Both the position numbers and the translations under genes were made by a program. This document shows, in pieces, positions 42,211 to 50,659 of a stretch of 64,000 bases of DNA. Origin of the DNA: Streptomyces lavendofoliae (GTDB lineage Bacteria; Actinomycetota; Actinomycetes; Streptomycetales; Streptomycetaceae); assembly GCF_014649735.1 (NCBI RefSeq), contig NZ_BMTP01000002.1, forward strand, positions 179,697-243,696. The letters run 5' to 3'. Position 1 is the stretch's first letter, and each line of letters opens with the position of its first letter. The notes under the pieces were generated by a model. It saw only the letters and a program-made list of their open reading frames with translations, was not told the DNA's origin and ran no database searches.

Positions 42211-42219
42211 TGTGGATAA
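42211..42219 (-). promoter_or_regulatory. DnaA-box-like sequence upstream of the peptidase operon
   Basis: On the minus strand TTATCCACA, identical to the E. coli strong DnaA box, 41 bases before the M55 start. Streptomyces boxes are usually TTGTCCACA, so this may be chance; the local A/T-richness fits a promoter. Confidence 0.3.
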
Positions 42220-42431
42220 CTGTCGGCCTGCCCCGCCGGCGCTGTGCCGCCCCCGGGCACCGGCCCACCGGCGCCACGTCGTACGCGCGCCGTCCGTGCG
42301 CCTTACGCACTCCCCGCGTACCCCTGCCGCGCTCCCCTGTGCGACCTCCGCGCCGTCACGCGCCCCCCGCAGCGGGAAGGGCGGCTCGCGAGCGCGGCGC
42401 CCGACTCGGCAGGGGCCGCCGGGAGGAGGGG

Positions 42432-42968
42432 TCAGCCCGTGAGCGTCACGGGGCCGGCCGCCAGCCGGTCGAGGAGCTGGTCCCGGTGCAGATCCGCCAC
42501 GGGGGCGAGCAGATCGGGGTGGCGCAGCAGCGCGGCGGCCCGCCGGTCGTGCTCGTCGGGCGCCACGAGCCGCCGGAACTCGACCGGCGCGCCCGCCGTG
42601 TACGCGGAGCCGCCGAGCGCCCGGGTGGCCGCCGCAGCCAGCTCCGGCGCCCCGAGCAGCGCCGCCGCCCAGCTCGCGACGACCTCGTCGACCCAGCTGC
42701 GCCAGGCGTCCGCGTCCTCGTCGCCGCCCCCGTCGCCGGCCGTGCCCGTGACACCGTCGAGCCGCCCGGACCCGCCCGGCCCGGCCACGGCGACCAGCGC
42801 GGCGTCCATGGCCGTCGGGTAGCGCAGCCACGCCGCGACCGTGACGGCCTGGCGTGCCTGCGCCTCGGCCAGAGCGGTGTCGAGCGCGCCGCCCCCGGGC
42901 GGGTAGGCACGGGTGAGCCACTGCGCGGTCGCCGCTATCAGCGGGGAGAGCGAGAAATCTGCGGGCAT
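42432..42968 (-). CDS. Hypothetical helical protein
   Basis: A 178-residue Ala-rich, probably all-helical soluble protein beginning MPADFSLSPLIAATAQWL. It has an acidic glycine loop near residues 75-90 (GDGGGDEDAD). Codon use is normal for the window. No family recognised. The upstream site GGATGG is modest. It is separated from the peptidase operon by 262 bases on the same strand. Confidence 0.65.
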   Translation of the reverse strand: MPADFSLSPLIAATAQWLTRAYPPGGGALDTALAEAQARQAVTVAAWLRYPTAMDAALVAVAGPGGSGRLDGVTGTAGDGGGDEDADAWRSWVDEVVASWAAALLGAPELAAAATRALGGSAYTAGAPVEFRRLVAPDEHDRRAAALLRHPDLLAPVADLHRDQLLDRLAAGPVTLTG

Positions 42969-43286
42969 GGCTGGTCCATCCGGATTCACGGGGCGCTGGG
43001 CGGACGCAAAACGTACCCCCCGACGGCGGGGACGGAAATGACGCAGCTCACGCGCGACGGCGGGGCCGCCAGCACCGGCCCGCCGGGGGCGACACACGGA
43101 GGCGGGGGGCGGGGACCCGGCCGCTCAGCCCGGCGTCGTCCGCGCCGGCCGTCTCCGCGGCACGGTGACCCTCCGGGGGTCCTGGCGGCGGGGCGGCCGC
43201 GCGCGGACCGCCCCGGCCCCGCCGCCCGCCCGGCCCCGCCGCTGCCCCGGCTCCCGGTGCCCGACGCCGGGGCCGCCCTCGCCTCG
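42969..43286. other. Gene-free region upstream of the hypothetical gene
   Basis: 318 bases between the MFS fusion gene and the hypothetical helical protein, both on the minus strand. Apart from a G+C-rich stretch able to form several alternative hairpins near 43180-43260, I see nothing recognisable in it. The helical-protein promoter is expected near 42990-43030. Confidence 0.5.
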
Positions 43287-46070
43287 TCAGTCGTCGTGCC
43301 CCAGCCGCAGGTCGCGCTCGGTACGGCCGCCTCCCGCCACCCGCAGCACGGTGGCCACCGGCGGATAGCCGGCCGCGATCACGGTGTACTCGCCGGACGG
43401 GAGGTCCACGAAGCGGAACGTGCCGTCCGGGCCCGTGGTGAGCGTGTCGAGAACGTCCCCGGCGGTGTCGAGCAGCGTCACGCGCGCGTCCGCCACGGGC
43501 CTGCCGTCCGGCGCCCGTACCGTCCCGCGCAGCACGGCGCCGCCGGCCAGCTCGATGTCCTGCCGGGTCTCCCGGGACGCCTGGACCGGCACGGACAGGG
43601 CGGCGGGCCGGAACAGGGGGGCGCTCGCGGCGAGGGTGTAGTCCCCCGCCACCAGCGCGGGCAGGACGTAGCCGCCGTCCCGGCCCGTCCGGGTGCTCGC
43701 CACGACCTCTCCCCGCACGTCGGTGAGGGTCACCGTCGCGTCGTGCACGGCCGTGCCGTCGGCGGTGCGCACGGTCCCGGCGAGCCGGCCGGCACCGCCG
43801 AGGACCACGTCGACCTCGACCGGCCGGTCGTCGACGACGACGGGGACGGCCTGGGGCCGGTGGCCGCCGGCCGCGGCGATCAGCACGTACGAACCCGCGC
43901 CGGGCGCGCTGAGCGCGTACCGGCCGTCGTCGCCGCTCGCCCCGCGTCCCGCCTGCCGCCCGTGCGGGTCGACGAGGGTGAGGGCGGCGCCCGGCACGCC
44001 GGTACCGCCGTGCTGCCGTACGGTGCCGCTGACCGGCACGCCCGCGTGGGGATCCGTGGGCGGCGTGCCCGACGCGGCGCGGGGCGCGGGCACGGCGGTC
44101 GTGGCGGCGGGGGCGTCCCGGGCCGCCTGTGGCTTCTGCTTGAGGAGGAACGCGAGGAGCAGGCCGAGGCCCAGGACCGGCACCAGGTGGAGGAAGGTTC
44201 GCGGCATCGTCTCGGCGTACGCCTCGGTGTACGCGTCGCGCAGGGCGGGCGGCACGGCCTCAAGGAGCCGGGGGGTGACCGCCCAGGGCCCGGGCAGATC
44301 GCCGGGGGCCTCTGCCGCCGGGAGCCGGCCGCCCAGTTCGTGGTCGAGGCGGCGGGTGAGGAGGGCCCCCAGGACGGCCGCCCCGAGGCAGCCGCCGAGC
44401 AGCCGGACGAGGGTGTGGGCGCCGGTGGCGGTGGAGAGGCGGGCGGGCGGCGCGGCGTTCTGGACGGCGAGGACGACGGCGGGCAGGACGAGGCCGATGC
44501 CCACGCCGAGCACGGCCTGCCAGACGCTGTGGGTCAGGCGCGGCGTACCGGGCTCCAGCCGGGACAGCAGCCACATCCCGACGACCGACACGGCGCCGCC
44601 GAGCACCGGATGGACCGTGTAGCGGCCGGTACGGCCGATGAGATGGCCGGACAGCAGGGACGCCACGACGACACCGGCCACCAGGGGCAGCATCAGCAGC
44701 CCGGCCTCGGCGGCGTCCGCGCCCCCGGCCAGCCGGAAGAAGGCGGGCAGGCAGTCCGCGGCGGCGAGGAGCGCGACACCGGCGATGGTGCCGACGATCC
44801 CGCCGACCACGAAGGTGGGGTCCTTGAGCAGCCCTGGCGGGACGATCGGCTCGGCCACGTGGTTCTCCACGACGACGAGCAGCAGGACGGTGCCCGCCGC
44901 GCCGCAGGCCAGCCCCAGGACCGTGCGGGAGTTCCAGGCGTGCTGTGTGCCGCCCCAGTCGGCCAGCAGGACCAGGAAGGTGGAGGCGGCCGCGAGCAGG
45001 ACCGCGCCCAGGACGTCCGGGCGGCGCCGGGCGCCCGACCCGGCGGGCGCCACGGAGGCGCCGGACCCGGCTGCCCAGGCGGGCGCCCGCCGGGGCAGCG
45101 CCGTCCCGACGAGGAGCAGCGCGACCAGCCCGAGGGGGACGGCACCCCAGAAGCACCACCGCCAGGAGACGTACGCGGTGACGAGCCCGCCGAGCATCGG
45201 GCCGGCCAGCGAGGCGAGACCGAGGGCGGCGCCGGTGACGCCCAGGAACCGTCCGCGCCGGCGGACGGGGACGAGGTCGGCGGCGATCGCCTGCGCACCG
45301 GCCAGGAGGCCGCCGGCGCCGGCGCCCTGGACGGCGCGGAAGGCGACGAGCTGGTCCATGGAGCGCGACCAGCCCGCCAGGGCCGAGCCGATGAGGAAGA
45401 CGGCGAGGGCGGCCAGGAAGGCCCCCTTGCGCCCGCGTAGGTCGCCGAGCCTGCCGTGGACGGGGAGGGTCACTGCGGCGGCGAGGAGGTAGGCGGTGGC
45501 CGGCCAGACCGTCCGGCCGGGCAGCGGGCCGGGCGCGTGGAGCCCGGCGGCGATCGCCGGAAGGGCGGTGGCGGTGACCAGTTGCTGGAGTACCGCGGCC
45601 AGCAGGGCCGAGACGAGCCCGGCAAGGACGAGGCGTACCCGCGCGGGGCCGGGCGGGACGGTGGCGGGGAGGGGCGGTTCGCGGTCCGGCGGTCCGGCGG
45701 TCGCCGTGGCGCCGGGCGTACGGCCGGACCCGGCCGGGGCACCGGGTGGGGCCGCCGTCTCCCATGGCCCGGCGGCGGGACCGGGCTCCTCGCCGGCCGA
45801 CCGGGCGACCGAGCGGGGGGACGACCGTCCCGCCGGCCGTCCCCCCGGTCGGGCCGCCGTCCGGGGCGCGCCGTCCTGCTCGGACTGCCGCGGGCCTGCC
45901 TCCCCGGGCGCCCGGGGGTCCGCCCCCTCGGCGCGCCCCGCCCCGGCCCCGGGGCCGGAGGCCCGGAAAGCGGCCTCCTGGGCGGCGTGAGCGCCCCGCC
46001 CCTGGGCGGCCGCCTCGGCCCACCCGCGGGCGGGCTGTGTTCCGTCGTACGCCGGCGTGCTCCCACCCAC
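43287..46070 (-). CDS. MFS (DHA2-type) transporter fused to carboxypeptidase-regulatory-like domains
   Basis: A 927-residue fusion. Residues 1-135 are a disordered Pro/Gly/Ala/Arg region. Residues 140-640 are a 14-helix DHA2-type MFS exporter with LGDLRGRKGAFLAA after helix 2 and the helix-5 motif LGLASLAGPMLGGL. From about residue 680 to the end lie three repeated beta-sandwich units of the carboxypeptidase-regulatory type, each with GTV(R/x)...G.PV..A.V.L.D..G and a YTL/YVL-like strand. The GTG start is chosen for GAGGGGAG seven bases upstream; an ATG at 46157 is possible. Drug export is the family guess; the beta domains may sit on one membrane face as a binding module. Confidence 0.82.
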   Translation of the reverse strand: MGGSTPAYDGTQPARGWAEAAAQGRGAHAAQEAAFRASGPGAGAGRAEGADPRAPGEAGPRQSEQDGAPRTAARPGGRPAGRSSPRSVARSAGEEPGPAAGPWETAAPPGAPAGSGRTPGATATAGPPDREPPLPATVPPGPARVRLVLAGLVSALLAAVLQQLVTATALPAIAAGLHAPGPLPGRTVWPATAYLLAAAVTLPVHGRLGDLRGRKGAFLAALAVFLIGSALAGWSRSMDQLVAFRAVQGAGAGGLLAGAQAIAADLVPVRRRGRFLGVTGAALGLASLAGPMLGGLVTAYVSWRWCFWGAVPLGLVALLLVGTALPRRAPAWAAGSGASVAPAGSGARRRPDVLGAVLLAAASTFLVLLADWGGTQHAWNSRTVLGLACGAAGTVLLLVVVENHVAEPIVPPGLLKDPTFVVGGIVGTIAGVALLAAADCLPAFFRLAGGADAAEAGLLMLPLVAGVVVASLLSGHLIGRTGRYTVHPVLGGAVSVVGMWLLSRLEPGTPRLTHSVWQAVLGVGIGLVLPAVVLAVQNAAPPARLSTATGAHTLVRLLGGCLGAAVLGALLTRRLDHELGGRLPAAEAPGDLPGPWAVTPRLLEAVPPALRDAYTEAYAETMPRTFLHLVPVLGLGLLLAFLLKQKPQAARDAPAATTAVPAPRAASGTPPTDPHAGVPVSGTVRQHGGTGVPGAALTLVDPHGRQAGRGASGDDGRYALSAPGAGSYVLIAAAGGHRPQAVPVVVDDRPVEVDVVLGGAGRLAGTVRTADGTAVHDATVTLTDVRGEVVASTRTGRDGGYVLPALVAGDYTLAASAPLFRPAALSVPVQASRETRQDIELAGGAVLRGTVRAPDGRPVADARVTLLDTAGDVLDTLTTGPDGTFRFVDLPSGEYTVIAAGYPPVATVLRVAGGGRTERDLRLGHDD

Positions 46071-46212
46071 GAACCTGCTCCCCTCGGTCGCGCCTACGCG
46101 GCGCGCCATTCTTCGCATCGCGCGCAGAGGGGGATCAGCGGGGCAGGACGGGGTCATGAGGGTGGGCGAGCGTCAGGAGCGCGGCCTGCCCCCGCGCTCA
46201 CCAGCCGTTTTT

Positions 46213-46254
46213 CCCGGGTGTCCCCGCGCGCCCGCGGTACGCGGGGACCCCGGG
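46213..46254 (-). terminator. Hairpin between SRPBCC and MFS-fusion genes
   Basis: A 15-bp stem with one bulge (CCCGGGTGTCCCCGCG / CGCGGGGACCCCGGG) and an 11-base loop. It lies 100 bases after the SRPBCC stop and before the MFS-fusion start. The T-run is on the wrong side for the minus strand. Confidence 0.4.
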
Positions 46255-46352
46255 CCACGACCGGAAGACCACCCGAACCGGTGACCGTGGCACGGCTCGG
46301 CGACCGGGGGTCCGCGTCCCGACCCCGGTCGGCGCGGCCCGCGAGCGGGTTC

Positions 46353-46796
46353 CTACTTCTCGACCTCGGCGGCGAGGTTGGCGAGCAGCTGGTCGTAGAT
46401 GCGACCGAGCCCCTTGGGGGCGAACGTCCGCTCGAAGAAGCCGCCGACGCCGCCCGCCCCGTTCCACACGGTGGTGACGACGGCCTTCGCCCTGCCCTCG
46501 CCGGCCGGGGTGACCGTCCAGGTGGTGACCATGGAGGAGTTGCGGTCCTTCTCGACGAGCCGGCCGTCGCTCGGCTCGGTGACCTCCAGCAGGCAGTCGC
46601 GGACGCGCTTGCTGGTGGCCTGGAGCTTCCAGTGGACGAGGGTGCCCTCGCCGTCGCCGCCCTCGCGCACCTCGTACTCGCTGAAGTGCTCGGGCAGGAG
46701 CTTCTCGCGGGTCTCCTTGTAGTCGGCCAGCGCGTCGAACACCGTCTCCGCGTCCGCCGCGATGACCCGCTCCGTCGTGGCCTCGACCTGCGCCAT
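46353..46796 (-). CDS. SRPBCC-family (START/Bet v1-like) protein
   Basis: A 147-residue protein with the polyketide cyclase/START-like fold: VIAADAETVFDALADYKE at residues 11-28, a central beta sheet (EGTLVHWKLQATSKR, SMVTTWTVTP) and the long C-terminal helix IYDQLLANLAAEVEK. It probably binds a hydrophobic ligand in its cavity. GGAGG seven bases before the ATG. Divergent from the radical SAM gene across 144 bases with a LexA-type box. Confidence 0.88.
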   Translation of the reverse strand: MAQVEATTERVIAADAETVFDALADYKETREKLLPEHFSEYEVREGGDGEGTLVHWKLQATSKRVRDCLLEVTEPSDGRLVEKDRNSSMVTTWTVTPAGEGRAKAVVTTVWNGAGGVGGFFERTFAPKGLGRIYDQLLANLAAEVEK

Positions 46797-46894
46797 GCCA
46801 TGTCCTCCAGCACTCGTTCCTAAGGGGAGCACCAGCCAACCACCTGGGCGGTGGGCGCCCAAATCCGGGGGAGGGACGAGAGAGGCGATCATGG

Positions 46895-46906
46895 GAACAA
46901 GTGTTC
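46895..46906. promoter_or_regulatory. LexA (SOS) box
   Basis: GAAC-AAGT-GTTC, a perfect palindrome of the actinobacterial SOS-box type (GAAC-N4-GTTC), 34 bases upstream of the radical SAM gene. From memory, the mycobacterial homologue Rv2578c is in the LexA regulon, so conservation of the site is credible. Confidence 0.7.
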
Positions 46907-46940
46907 TATTGTGTGGGCAGTACCGACGGAGGAGGCGTCC

Positions 46941-47978
46941 ATGCGCTGGGACAACCTGAGTGAGCCCCCCACCGGGGACTCCGCGCTGTTCGGAACGGAC
47001 GCCGTGGTCACGCGTACGTTCGACACCCCGGAGTTCCGGGGGATCACGTTCCACGAGGTGCGGGCCCGGTCGATCGTCAACCGGGTCCCCGGCGCCTCGC
47101 GCATGCCGTTCGAGTGGACGGTGAACCCCTACCGGGGCTGCACGCACGCGTGCGTCTACTGCTTCGCCCGCAAGACGCACAGCTACCTGGACCTCGACAC
47201 CGGGCTCGGATTCGACTCCCAGATCGTGGTGAAGACCAACGCGCCGGAGCTCCTGCGCAAGCAGCTCTCCTCCCCCCACTGGCAGGGCGCGCACATCGCG
47301 ATGGGCACCAACGTGGACTGCTACCAGCGGGCGGAGGGCCGGTACGAGCTGATGCCCGGCATCATCGCCGCGCTGCGCGACCACGCGAACCCCTTCTCGA
47401 TCCTGACCAAGGGGACGCTGATCCTCCGCGACCTCGACCTGCTGCTCCAGGCGGCACGCGTCACCGACGTCGGCATCTCCGTCTCCGTCGGCTTCACCGA
47501 CCGCGAGCTGTGGCGGACCGTCGAGCCCGGCACGCCCGCCCCGGAGCGGCGCCTCGACGTCGTACGGACCCTGACCGACCACGGCATCGGCTGCGGGGTG
47601 CTGATGGCGCCCGTGATCCCCTTCCTCGGCGACCACCCCGACCAGCTGCGCGCCACCGTGCGCGCGATAGCGGCGTCCGGGGCGACCTCGGTGACCCCGC
47701 TCGTCCTGCACCTGCGGCCGGGCGCCCGGGAATGGTTCACGCAGTGGCTGGACCGGCACCACCCGCACCTGGTCCGGCGCTACGAGCGGCTGTACGCGGA
47801 GGGCGCCTACGCCCCGAAGTGGTACCAGCGCCGGATCACCCGTCAGGTGCACGAACTGGCCGACGAGTTCGGGATAGGTCCCGCGCGACGCGGGGCGTCC
47901 CGCCGCGTCACGCCGCCGTCCGCGCAGCCGCACCCCCAGCCGTCGGAGCCGGGGCCCACGCAGCTCACCCTCCTCTGA
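46941..47978 (+). CDS. Rv2578c-family radical SAM protein
   Basis: A 345-residue radical SAM protein of the Rv2578c/SplB-like type. The iron-sulfur motif is CTHACVYC near residues 63-70, after VNPYRGC, and the SAM/substrate region includes MGTNVDCYQRAEGRYELMPG in shorter runs. Photolyase-like repair or another DNA-damage role is suggested by the LexA box and SplB similarity, but the substrate is unknown. The ATG follows GGAGGAGG. The last 30 residues are a Pro-rich tail. Confidence 0.88.
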   Translation: MRWDNLSEPPTGDSALFGTDAVVTRTFDTPEFRGITFHEVRARSIVNRVPGASRMPFEWTVNPYRGCTHACVYCFARKTHSYLDLDTGLGFDSQIVVKTNAPELLRKQLSSPHWQGAHIAMGTNVDCYQRAEGRYELMPGIIAALRDHANPFSILTKGTLILRDLDLLLQAARVTDVGISVSVGFTDRELWRTVEPGTPAPERRLDVVRTLTDHGIGCGVLMAPVIPFLGDHPDQLRATVRAIAASGATSVTPLVLHLRPGAREWFTQWLDRHHPHLVRRYERLYAEGAYAPKWYQRRITRQVHELADEFGIGPARRGASRRVTPPSAQPHPQPSEPGPTQLTLL

Positions 47979-48085
47979 TCGGGTCAAGTCGGCGCCATGC
48001 GTGCCCGTCCGCGCCGGAATGGGGGGACGATCCGCCGAGGGGCGTGTTCCCCGCAGCCATCGTTCCGCACGCTCGGGAGGCCCGT

Positions 48086-49666
48086 ATGCAAAGACGCGCA
48101 GGAGTGCTGATCGCCGCCGGGGCGCTGATGGCGGGGGCCGTCACCGCCGTGCCGTCGGCGGCGGAACCCGCCGGGGAGAAGGCCGGCCCCCTCGCGTGGA
48201 CGGCGTGCGCCACCAAGCAGTACCCCCGGCTCCAGTGCGCGACGGTACGGGTACCCCTGGACCACGACGACCCGGGCGGCGAGCGGATCACCCTCGCCCT
48301 CTCCCGGGTCCCGCACACCGCCCGGACCTACCAGGGCCCCCTGCTCGTGAACCCGGGCGGACCGGGCGCGAGCGGGCGCACCATGGCCGGCTTCGTGGCG
48401 GCCTCGCTCCCGGCGCGGGTGGCGGCGCAGTACGACGTCATCGGCTTCGACCCGCGGGGCGTGGGCGCGAGCAGGCCGGCGCTCGACTGCAAGCCGGGGC
48501 ACTTCACCCCGGTGCGGCCGGACTCCGTGCCGCGCGACCAGCGGGACGAGCAGGTCAACCTGGCCCGGGCCGCGTCGTTCGCCAAGGCGTGCGGCGACAA
48601 GTACGGCGGCCTGCTGAGGCACATCAGCACGGTGAACGCGGCCCGCGACCTCGACGTGATCCGGCAGGCGCTCGGCGCGCAGCGCGTCAACTACTTCGGG
48701 TACTCGTACGGCACCTACCTCGGCACCGTCTACGCCAAGCTGTTCCCGCAGCGGCTGCGGCGCGTGGTGCTGGACTCCGTGGTCGACCCGCACGGTGTCT
48801 GGTACGGCCTCAACCTCGCCCAGGACGTCGCCTTCGACGCCCGCCACAAGGCGTTCCTGGCGTGGGTGGCCAAGCACCACACGACCTACCGGCTGGGCAG
48901 CGACCCGGCGAAGGTCGAGGCGCGCTGGTACGCGATGCGGGAGGCGCTGCGGAAGAAGCCGGCGGGCCGGAAAGTGGGCCCGGCCGAACTGGAGGACACC
49001 TTCCTGCCGGGCGGGTACTTCAACGGCTTCTGGCCCACCCTCGGCGAGGCCTTCGCGGCGTACGTCAACGACCGGGACCCGGAGCCCCTGATCGCGGCGC
49101 ACCGGACGCTGGCGTCGTCGGACGCGGCGGACGACAACAGCTACTCGGTCTACGCGGCCGTGCAGTGCCGCGACGCGCGCTGGCCCAGGGACTGGGGCGT
49201 GTGGCACCGGGACAACTGGTCGGTGCACGCCAAGGCACCGTTCTCCACCTGGAACAACGCCTGGTACAACGCGCCGTGCGCGTTCTGGCCGGTCGCGTCC
49301 CTGTCGGCGCCGGACCTGGCGAACGACGCCGTGCCCCCGGTGCTGCTGTTCCAGGCGACGGAGGACGCGGCCACCCCGTACGCCGGCGGTGTCGCCGTCC
49401 ACCGGAAGCTGCGGGGCTCCAGCCTGGTCGTCGAGCGGGGCGGCGGCAACCACGCGATCACTCTGGGCGGCAACGCCTGCCTGGACCGGCACCTGGTGCG
49501 GTACCTGGAGACGGGGCGGGTTCCCCGGGGCGCGGCCGGGTCGGAGGCGGACGCGGTCTGCGCGGCGACGCCCGACCCGCGGCCGGCCGGCCGGGCGGGT
49601 GCCGCCGGGCCCGCGGGCCGGATCGGCGGCGCGGCCCTGCACGGACTGCTGGGCCACGGAGGCTGA
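48086..49666 (+). CDS. Secreted alpha/beta hydrolase, tripeptidyl aminopeptidase-like
   Basis: A 526-residue secreted serine hydrolase. The signal peptide runs about residues 1-27 (RRAGVLIAAGALMAGAVTA...SAAEP). Oxyanion motif VNPGGPGASG near 90; nucleophile Ser in YFGYSYGTYLG near 213; Asp in EDAATPYAGG and His in GGNHAITLGG near 455, followed by the C-terminal TAP-like domain. It resembles streptomycete tripeptidyl/prolyl aminopeptidases that trim secreted protein termini. GGGAGG precedes the ATG. Confidence 0.92.
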   Translation: MQRRAGVLIAAGALMAGAVTAVPSAAEPAGEKAGPLAWTACATKQYPRLQCATVRVPLDHDDPGGERITLALSRVPHTARTYQGPLLVNPGGPGASGRTMAGFVAASLPARVAAQYDVIGFDPRGVGASRPALDCKPGHFTPVRPDSVPRDQRDEQVNLARAASFAKACGDKYGGLLRHISTVNAARDLDVIRQALGAQRVNYFGYSYGTYLGTVYAKLFPQRLRRVVLDSVVDPHGVWYGLNLAQDVAFDARHKAFLAWVAKHHTTYRLGSDPAKVEARWYAMREALRKKPAGRKVGPAELEDTFLPGGYFNGFWPTLGEAFAAYVNDRDPEPLIAAHRTLASSDAADDNSYSVYAAVQCRDARWPRDWGVWHRDNWSVHAKAPFSTWNNAWYNAPCAFWPVASLSAPDLANDAVPPVLLFQATEDAATPYAGGVAVHRKLRGSSLVVERGGGNHAITLGGNACLDRHLVRYLETGRVPRGAAGSEADAVCAATPDPRPAGRAGAAGPAGRIGGAALHGLLGHGG

Positions 49667-49704
49667 CCGGCCGGTTGTCGGTGGCGTGCGCGAGGATGGG
49701 GCTC

Positions 49705-50118
49705 ATGAGCAACCACCTCACCCACGTGCACGCCCCCGACGGGGTGGCGCCCGGTTCCGGTTACAGCCATGTCGTCTGGGGAAGCGGCCGGTTCATCGCG
49801 ATATCCGGCCAGTGCGCCCTCGACGCGGACGGCCGGGTGGTGGGCGAGGGGGACGCGGGCGCCCAGGCCCGCCGGGTCTTCGAGAACCTGCGGCGGTGCC
49901 TGGCCGCGGCGGGCGCCGGCTTCGGCGACGTGATCAAGCTGACCTACTTCGTCACGGACGTCGCCCACCTCCCGGCCGTGCGGGCCGCCCGCGACGAGGT
50001 GATCGACACGGCGCGTCCGCCGGCCGGCTCGGCGGTCCAGGTCTCGGCGTTGTTCCGGCCCGAACTGCTGGTGGAGATCGAGGCGTTCGCGGTCCTCCCG
50101 GAGGGGCCCCGGCCATGA
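49705..50118 (+). CDS. RidA-family protein lacking the imine-binding arginine
   Basis: A 137-residue RidA/YjgF-fold protein: SHVVWGSGRFIAISGQCALD at residues 23-42, VFENLRRCLAAAGAGFGDVIKLTYF near 60-86, and the end SAVQVSAL...VEIEAFAVL. In deaminating RidA proteins, P-x-R-[ST] positions an Arg before this strand; here PPAGSA has Gly. It probably belongs to a non-deaminase subgroup. The second ATG is chosen for spacing to GAGG. ATGA overlap with the next acetyltransferase gene. Confidence 0.85.
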   Translation: MSNHLTHVHAPDGVAPGSGYSHVVWGSGRFIAISGQCALDADGRVVGEGDAGAQARRVFENLRRCLAAAGAGFGDVIKLTYFVTDVAHLPAVRAARDEVIDTARPPAGSAVQVSALFRPELLVEIEAFAVLPEGPRP

Positions 50119-50642
50119 CGGACGCCGTACGCGTGCGGGACATGGCCGAGGACGACTGCGAGGCCGTCGCCGAGGTCCGGGTACGCGGCTGGCGGTTCGC
50201 CTACGACGGTCTGGTGCCGGCGTGGTACCTGCGGGCGATGAGCGTCGAGGCGGACGCCCGGGCCCGCCGGAAGCACTTCGCCCAGGACCGCTCCCGCGCC
50301 GTCCACCTGGTCGCGGAGCGCGCCGGTTCGGTCGTCGGCTGGGCGTGCTACGGGCCGTACCGGAACGGGTCCGCGACCACGGAGGAAGCTGAGCTGTTCG
50401 CGCTGTACGCACGGCCGGACCAGCTCTCGACCGGTGTCGGGCGCGCCCTCATGGACGAGGCGGCGGTCCGCGCGGCGGCAGAGGGCTACCCGGCGCTGCG
50501 GCTGTGGGTCCTGAAGGACAACGCCCGGGCACGGCGCTTCTACGAGAAGGCCGGTTTCGCGCCGGACGGTGTGGAGGAGCCCTGGCACGTGGCGGGCGTC
50601 ACGCTGTCGGAGCTCCGCTACGTCCGCGGGCTGTCCGGCTGA
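50115..50642 (+). CDS. GNAT-family N-acetyltransferase
   Basis: A 175-residue acetyltransferase: VRDMAEDDCEAVAEVRVRGW at the start, AELFALYARPDQLSTGVGRALM (acetyl-CoA loop, near 92-114) and LWVLKDNARARRFYEKAGF near 133-152. Translationally coupled to the RidA-like gene. Substrate unknown. Confidence 0.9.
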   Translation: MTDAVRVRDMAEDDCEAVAEVRVRGWRFAYDGLVPAWYLRAMSVEADARARRKHFAQDRSRAVHLVAERAGSVVGWACYGPYRNGSATTEEAELFALYARPDQLSTGVGRALMDEAAVRAAAEGYPALRLWVLKDNARARRFYEKAGFAPDGVEEPWHVAGVTLSELRYVRGLSG

Positions 50643-50659
50643 GGGGCGCGGCGGGCCGG

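Noticed and set aside
46071..46157. Upstream ATG codons for the MFS fusion
   Set aside because: No ribosome site before them; GAGGGGAG fits the GTG at 46070. Kept as an alternative only.
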